Source: Spirochaetales bacterium
GTDB lineage: Bacteria > Spirochaetota > Spirochaetia > SZUA-6
Reading direction: 5' to 3'
Length of the DNA stretch: 10,268 nucleotides
Assembly: GCA_003233545.1 (NCBI GenBank)
Contig: QILZ01000162.1
Span: 1 to 10,268, forward strand
In this document: in pieces, positions 6,702 to 10,268 of the stretch
Numbering within the stretch: the first letter of the stretch is position 1
Layout of the letters: each line of letters begins with the position of its first letter
Notes under the pieces: model-generated
Told to the model about the DNA's origin: nothing
Databases searched by the model: none
What the model saw: the letters and a program-made list of their open reading frames with translations, nothing else
Made by a program: the position numbers and the translations under genes

Positions 6702-7298
6702 ATGTGTATAATATCGATAGAAAAAAAACGTATCTGTCAATTCATGAAAGCCGTCGATAATATTTACCCGGCCGGAGATGAATGCCGGGCCAGGTTAGAA
6801 TCGTTACTATACTATAAAAAATTAACCAAAAACGAATATTTTTCGAAGGAGAATCAATTCCCAAAGGAATTCGGATTTATATGCAGCGGGATATTAAGGA
6901 TGTTTTACCTATCAGAAAACGGAGAAGAATGGAATAAGCATTTTTTTACAGAAAATAGTTTTGTTGCGGCAAGTATAGGCCCGGATAAGAAAAGTGTCTC
7001 GAATATACAGGCACTGACTACAGCAACCCTGCTCTGTATTTCATATCCCGAATTTGTCGAATTACTAAATGAATTCAAAGAGTTTAATATTTTTTTACAA
7101 AAAGTGATCATTAACTACCTGGATCAAAAACAGGAAAAGGAAATAAGGTTCTTATCCGATACAACGGTTAATAATTATAAATATTTCATCGGCAGATATC
7201 CTGATCTGGAAAACACAATTTCCCACTATCATATCGCAAGCTATCTGGGAATTACTCCGACACAATTAAGCAGAATCAGGAAAAAATTAAAAGAATAG
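6702..7298 (+). CDS. Crp/Fnr-family transcriptional regulator
   Basis: A 198-residue regulator with an N-terminal cyclic-nucleotide-binding-like jelly roll (about residues 35-125: EFGFICSGILRMFYLSENGEEWNKHFF) and a C-terminal winged helix-turn-helix at about 172-195 (ISHYHIASYLGITPTQLSRIRKKL). The phosphate-binding Arg-Ser signature of true cAMP receptors is not evident, and there is no N-terminal cysteine cluster like that of Fnr, so the signal is unknown and probably not cAMP or a [4Fe-4S] cluster. Two starts are possible: ATG 6702, just downstream of the promoter, or ATG 6744 (MKAVDNIYP), which matches where family members usually begin. Neither has a clear ribosome site. An isochorismatase-like hydrolase follows 88 bp later on the same strand and is the likely target. 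Confidence 0.9.
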   Translation: MCIISIEKKRICQFMKAVDNIYPAGDECRARLESLLYYKKLTKNEYFSKENQFPKEFGFICSGILRMFYLSENGEEWNKHFFTENSFVAASIGPDKKSVSNIQALTTATLLCISYPEFVELLNEFKEFNIFLQKVIINYLDQKQEKEIRFLSDTTVNNYKYFIGRYPDLENTISHYHIASYLGITPTQLSRIRKKLKE

Positions 7299-7372
7299 TC
7301 ATTCTAATCAACATATGTAAATGACTTTTCTGCCCTCCTTAAGTATTTCTTATGTATCGATCATATAGAAAC

Positions 7373-7378
7373 AGGAGG
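7373..7378 (+). promoter_or_regulatory. Ribosome binding site of the cysteine hydrolase gene
   Basis: ACAGGAGG followed by TTTTAAAA lies directly before ATG 7387, a strong Shine-Dalgarno sequence at normal spacing. It contrasts with the two nearby regulator genes, which have none. Confidence 0.8.
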
Positions 7379-7386
7379 TTTTAAAA

Positions 7387-7989
7387 ATGACAGATTCGCC
7401 CGAAAGTATAAATCCTGAAAATACGGCCTTTCTTCTGATTGAATTTCAGAAAACATGGACAGAAAAGGGCTTTCTCCACCGGCTTATCAGGAAAGAATAT
7501 ACGTCAAGGAATGTTTTAAAAAACACGATTGGTTTGATTAACAGGGCAAGAACAAATGGTTTTCCTGTTATACACGCACCCCTGATCTTAGATAAAAAAG
7601 ATAAAGAAAGATACAAAAAAATACCTTTCCCTCCGAAATTACTTAAAGGATTTACAGCGGGCACCTGGAAAGCGGAATTTACGGAAGGAGTCTATGATAA
7701 AAAAGATATGGTAGTCAGGGGAAGGTATAGTTTTGATGCATGTGAAGGGAGTAACCTGGAAGAACTGCTTAAAGAAAGAGGAATAAAAACTATATTCTTC
7801 TGCGGTTTTACTACCGATCAATGCGTGGAGTTAACCATGAAGACACTTACTTTAAAAGGATATAACTGTTATCTTGTACCGGATTGTACCGCGGCAATAA
7901 ATAACAGGCTTCAGAGAAAAGCCGAAGAAAATAATAAAACAATAACGAGCTTAAGAGTAATAAAACTGCTTAAGTTTACAGCCAAATAA
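7387..7989 (+). CDS. Isochorismatase-like cysteine hydrolase with altered triad
   Basis: A 200-residue member of the isochorismatase/nicotinamidase superfamily, cytoplasmic and of normal length. The first strand is AFLLIEFQ (14-21); the last motif is FFCGFTTDQCVELTMKTL (137-154) with nucleophile Cys146, followed by GYNCYLVPDCTAA. In characterised members the triad is Asp-Lys-Cys. Here the Asp position (…IDMQ… in relatives) is Glu19, and the Lys position appears to be Arg113 (or Arg111) in MVVRGRYSFDA. Glu at the first position is, to my recollection, shared by a subfamily; the Arg is less expected. Members hydrolyse amides or vinyl ethers such as nicotinamide, N-carbamoylsarcosine, ureidoacrylate and isochorismate, but the substrate here cannot be named. 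The neighbouring Crp/Fnr gene suggests a regulated pair. Confidence 0.9.
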   Translation: MTDSPESINPENTAFLLIEFQKTWTEKGFLHRLIRKEYTSRNVLKNTIGLINRARTNGFPVIHAPLILDKKDKERYKKIPFPPKLLKGFTAGTWKAEFTEGVYDKKDMVVRGRYSFDACEGSNLEELLKERGIKTIFFCGFTTDQCVELTMKTLTLKGYNCYLVPDCTAAINNRLQRKAEENNKTITSLRVIKLLKFTAK

Positions 7990-8022
7990 CCCGGCACACC
8001 CATGCCCTACCGCTTTAATGCC

Positions 8023-8051
8023 CGGCTGCCATCCCGTAATTCCGGCAGCCG
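8023..8051. terminator. Convergent hairpin between the hydrolase and barrel genes
   Basis: CGGCTGCC (8023-8030) and GGCAGCCG (8044-8051) form a perfect 8-bp G+C-rich stem with a 13-base loop between two convergent genes. That position suits a bidirectional terminator, but neither side has a T-run, so it may act only weakly or with Rho. Confidence 0.45.
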
Positions 8052-8077
8052 ACTGTATAAAACTCATATGTCCCTTC

Positions 8078-8129
8078 CCGGACAGGCTTCTTACAAGGCG
8101 ATTACGTAGCTTAAACCGCCTGTCAGCTT
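8078..8129. repeat. Copy 1 of a near-identical 52-bp repeat at paralogue 3' ends
   Basis: This segment matches 10132-10182 with one single-base indel and about four substitutions. It covers the last 12 codons of the barrel gene and 13 bases past the stop, so the likeness is not just protein conservation. Both copies contain the inverted repeat GACAGGC (8081-8087) and GCCTGTC (8118-8124), which could fold at the mRNA 3' end. Confidence 0.8.
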
Positions 8130-8657
8130 TACGGCACTCATGAGTGCAAACAATATCGGCACACCAATCGCCCCTGCAAGATTGAGATTATCCGGCATTG
8201 GGAACGTCGACAGGAAAGCATCCAGAGATGCGTTAAAGCCCAGCCTTCCCGGCCCGATTTTCCAGACCGGTGCATTAACCCCAAGCGAAACTGCAGGCAT
8301 CAGCTTGTCAAGGTCGGAAGTCCAGAGATCCGGATTATCCCGGGGTAACTTTACCATCATCGATACGCCCAGCCCCAGATGAAACCAGCCCAGCTTTACC
8401 AGTCCGAGAGCAGACAGGTAGAAATCCTGCTGCTGCCCGTAGAATGACACTATCTCTCCCCCGGCACCCAACAACTTCGGCTGATACACGATTCTTACCC
8501 CCGGAACCAGATAATCCCCGGAAACCAAGGCAAAAGCGCCGTCACCTATTATTGTAACTTTTACACTTTTTCCCGAAGCTGCCGGTTCCGCTGAAGCGAA
8601 TGATACATTAACCGTAATTATCCCGATGAAAAAAAGGAAAAACAAAACCCTCCGCAT
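8091..8657 (-). CDS. Secreted protein, probable small outer-membrane beta-barrel
   Basis: I do not recognise a named family. The 188-residue product has a clear signal peptide (MRRVLFFLFFIGIITVNVSFASA, with cleavage expected after Ala23), then a mature part rich in Gly and alternating polar and hydrophobic residues (for example LSALGLVKLGWFHLGLGVSMM, about 81-101). It ends SYVIAL, with hydrophobic residues at positions 1, 3, 5 and 7 from the C-terminus. A paralogue at 10144-10268 ends SYVIAF, the classical terminal Phe of outer-membrane barrels. Together these suggest a small barrel or barrel-like envelope protein. ATG 8657 follows GGAGG at good spacing. The reading frame is open upstream to about 8739 and encodes a stretch resembling the paralogue, probably a remnant rather than part of this protein. 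Confidence 0.75.
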   Translation of the reverse strand: MRRVLFFLFFIGIITVNVSFASAEPAASGKSVKVTIIGDGAFALVSGDYLVPGVRIVYQPKLLGAGGEIVSFYGQQQDFYLSALGLVKLGWFHLGLGVSMMVKLPRDNPDLWTSDLDKLMPAVSLGVNAPVWKIGPGRLGFNASLDAFLSTFPMPDNLNLAGAIGVPILFALMSAVKLTGGLSYVIAL

Positions 8658-8662
8658 AATCC

Positions 8663-8739
8663 CGCCTCCCTCTATACAGTTAGATTCGTCAGCATTGGCA
8701 GAAACATAAACAGCTGATACTCCTAAGTTACGAAGATAA
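8663..8739 (-). pseudogene. Possible remnant of another barrel-protein paralogue
   Basis: In frame with, and upstream of, the start at 8657 the minus strand encodes GVSAVYVSANADESN. The paralogue at the right edge encodes FVSANANDKDSG at a corresponding place, and the DNA is similar too, with a three-base indel. There is no start codon before the stop at about 8740, so this looks like a leftover of a third copy. The match is short, so confidence is modest. Confidence 0.4.
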
Positions 8740-8753
8740 ATTTAAAAGGTCAA
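8725..8753 (-). promoter_or_regulatory. Weak candidate promoter of the barrel-protein gene
   Basis: On the minus strand TTGACC (8753-8748, five of six) is followed after 17 bp by TAACTT (8730-8725, only three of six). It overlaps the possible remnant and would give a leader of about 60 bases before ATG 8657. The poor -10 keeps confidence low. Confidence 0.3.
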
Positions 8754-9013
8754 CTCCTTAAAATTGCCGTGTTATTATGGCATTTCCCCTCCGGCAGGAC
8801 AGTACAGTAGAAGACAGCGTGGAAATATGTAATAAACAGATGACCGCAATAAAAGTTTGTTTATCTCACATATTAATATCCGGTAGAAGAGAAATGTCTC
8901 TATATAATTTTCGAAATGAAAGGCAAACGATGAACCATAATTAACTTGATATCACCATTTCCAAAGGCGCAGTACGAAACAGAAACAAAGGGCAAGAATA
9001 ATTTCCGTAAAGA

Positions 9014-10045
9014 CTATTTTTTATTAAACAGCGACGATATGCTTTTCCAGTTTATTACAAGAGTATCTTTGTACTTATAATTATCTTCTCCTCCATAAAT
9101 CAAGACCTTGTCAACTTTTCCTGTGTAGAATTTTTCAAAATAGGCAAGCCCTTTTAAATAATTACTTTGAAAGGTCGCTGCAGATTTAACTTCAACCAAA
9201 TCGGCAGAAAGCCCTCTTTCAATAATTACATCGACTTCATGCCCCTGGTAATCTCTAAGATAGTATATATTGTCAGGAATTCCATGATGATAGTGGTACT
9301 TATAAATTTCCGAAGCTACATAGGATTCGAATACAGCTCCCCGTAAAGGGTGAGTTATTAACTGCTTAGCTTCGGTAATACCTAATAAATAACATAATAG
9401 TCCTGAATCCAGAAAGTATACTTTCGGGGCTTTAATTAATCTTTTATTCAAATTGCGATAATAAGGTGAAATCCTCTTAATTATATAGCCTGCCTCGAGT
9501 ACAGAAATCCAGCTTCCAATTGTGTTATGGCTTAATCCGCTGTCATCACCAAGTGTATTCATATTTAAAACCTGGCCGTTGCGTCCGGCTAATAGTTTCA
9601 GAAAGTTCTCAAAAAGAGCAAGATCTTTAACATTAATCATATTCCTAACGTCTCTTTCAAGGTAAGTTGAAACATAGAAAGATAAAGCTTCGGTAGGATT
9701 AAGTTTTTTATCGAATATTCGGGGATAAAAACCGCTATAAAGGAGAGAAAACAAATCAGGAGGAGGAGAACTATGGTAGATTTCGTCGTATGAAAAGGGA
9801 AGTAATTTCACTATCGCTGTTCTGCCTGCCAATGACTGGGTTAAATTCTCTAACATTTCAAATTGCCGGCTTCCGGTTAAAATAAAGAACCCTTCCCGGT
9901 TTTTTTCATCAACTATGGTCTGGATATATGAAAAAAGCTCCGGTGTACGTTGTATTTCGTCAAGTATAGCCCCTTCCGGATATCGAGCCAGAAAACCACG
10001 CGGGTCCTGGCTCGCCTGCCTTCTGTTTAAAATTATAAAATATTG
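9014..10045 (-). pseudogene. DUF4143-type AAA ATPase gene, 5' end and P-loop missing
   Basis: The frame is open for 343 codons, from just after a TGA at 10048-10046 to the stop at 9014. It encodes most of an AAA_14/DUF4143 ATPase, a family often of toxin-like or mobile-element character with unknown function. Present are the Walker B-like GAILDEIQ (residues 25-32), the sensor-1-like FFILTGSRQ (53-61), the DUF4143 region, and a C-terminal nuclease-fold-like motif (GHEVDVIIERG then DLVEVKSA, about 269-288, with Asp272, Glu285 and Lys287). Recognisable homology begins near ASQDPRGF (residue 11); the usual first 60 or so residues, with the GxxxxGKT P-loop, are absent in all frames up to 10143. 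No ribosome site precedes a plausible start. ATG at 9856 lies in mid-domain and is not a native start. It is probably a dead fragment. Confidence 0.8.
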
Positions 10046-10131
10046 TCAATTCGACTGCCATTTTTTCAATTATAGAAACCTTAGTTATTAACATTAAAAC
10101 GGAAGAGGAAAGAAAAGAGGATTTTTATATG

Positions 10132-10182
10132 CCGGACAGGCTTCTAAAAGGCTATTACGTAGCTTATCCCGCCTGTCAGCTT
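10132..10182. repeat. Copy 2 of the near-identical repeat at paralogue 3' ends
   Basis: This matches 8078-8129, including CCGGACAGGCTTCT beyond the stop codon and the core ATTACGTAGCTTA. The inverted arms GACAGGC (10135-10141) and GCCTGTC (10171-10177) are kept. It lies just upstream of where the truncated ATPase gene would have begun. Confidence 0.8.
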
Positions 10183-10268
10183 AATAAAAATATAAGGAAA
10201 CAAAATCCCCCCTATAAGCACTAAGCCCAACCCCGAATCCTTGTCATTAGCATTAGCTGACACAAAAG
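10144..10268 (-). CDS. C-terminus of a paralogous barrel protein, cut by window edge
   Basis: The last 41 codons of a minus-strand gene that continues right of the window. The visible end reads ILFPYIFIKLTGGISYVIAF. The gene at 8091-8657 ends ILFALMSAVKLTGG then LSYVIAL, so the two proteins are paralogues. The final Phe with hydrophobic residues at alternate positions matches the outer-membrane barrel C-terminal signature. The stop is TAG at 10146-10144. The frame is open to the window edge; nothing can be said about its start or full length. Confidence 0.7.
   Translation of the reverse strand, partial: FVSANANDKDSGLGLVLIGGILFPYIFIKLTGGISYVIAF

Larger units (their letters stand above)
8658..9013. 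other. Intergenic region with a paralogue remnant and a weak promoter
   Basis: This 356-bp stretch separates the truncated ATPase from the barrel gene. It holds the barrel gene's ribosome site (GGAGG near 8667), the remnant at 8663-8739 and a promoter candidate at 8725-8753. I found no open frame of note, tRNA or strong hairpin in 8760-9013, and several stops occur in each frame I checked. Confidence 0.5.

Noticed and set aside
8140..8382. A plus-strand open frame of 80 codons opposite the barrel-protein gene
   Set aside because: No ribosome site or domain. The minus-strand gene has a signal peptide, a ribosome site and a paralogue.
10020..10063. ATG near 10063 (MAVELTIFYNF...) as the true start of the ATPase gene
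   Set aside because: It is in a different frame from the ATPase homology and soon meets a stop; it supplies no P-loop.
7990..10268. A mobile element or defence island carrying the ATPase and barrel genes
   Set aside because: No transposase, integrase, terminal inverted repeats, target duplications or known defence partner genes are visible; the repeats are explained by paralogous gene ends.

Overview
This is an A+T-rich bacterial window whose genes point to a free-living spirochaete or close relative. That is an inference from the sugar-binding protein, whose signal peptide ends LFA followed by GGKQE with no lipobox cysteine, a style I associate with Spirochaetaceae. No rRNA, tRNA, CRISPR array, insertion sequence or replication origin is visible.

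Bases 1-6562, all on the minus strand, form a beta-glucoside uptake and hydrolysis locus. In transcription order it holds a LacI-family repressor (6562-5558), a periplasmic sugar-binding protein (5480-4191), two MalG/MalF-like ABC permeases (4121-3258 and 3261-2371), a family 1 glycoside hydrolase (2374-1019), and a second LacI-family repressor (866 to beyond the left edge). The last three structural genes overlap by 4 bases each. No ABC ATPase is present, so the transporter probably borrows one encoded elsewhere. The first repressor has two matching operators centred on GTATACGTATAC. One overlaps its own promoter, which seems to start transcription at the initiator ATG. The other is the core of a perfect 32-bp palindrome between its stop codon and the binding-protein gene. 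The second repressor has its own promoter and a different operator (GTAAACGCTTAC), so it is probably a separate regulatory unit whose targets may lie left of the window.

Bases 6563-7989, plus strand, hold a divergent promoter region, a Crp/Fnr-type regulator and an isochorismatase-like cysteine hydrolase whose presumed catalytic Asp and Lys are replaced by Glu and Arg.

Bases 7990-10268 look like an accessory, partly decayed segment. A small secreted, probably outer-membrane barrel protein lies at 8657-8091. The C-terminus of a paralogue enters from the right edge (10268-10144), and the two share a roughly 50-bp near-identical 3' end that continues past the stop codons. A short in-frame remnant of perhaps a third copy lies just upstream of the first. 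Between them is a DUF4143-type ATPase gene that has lost its 5' end, including the P-loop.

I see no convincing new defence or mobile system. The observations most worth following are the operator architecture with its leaderless repressor transcript, and the decayed paralogue array around the truncated ATPase.
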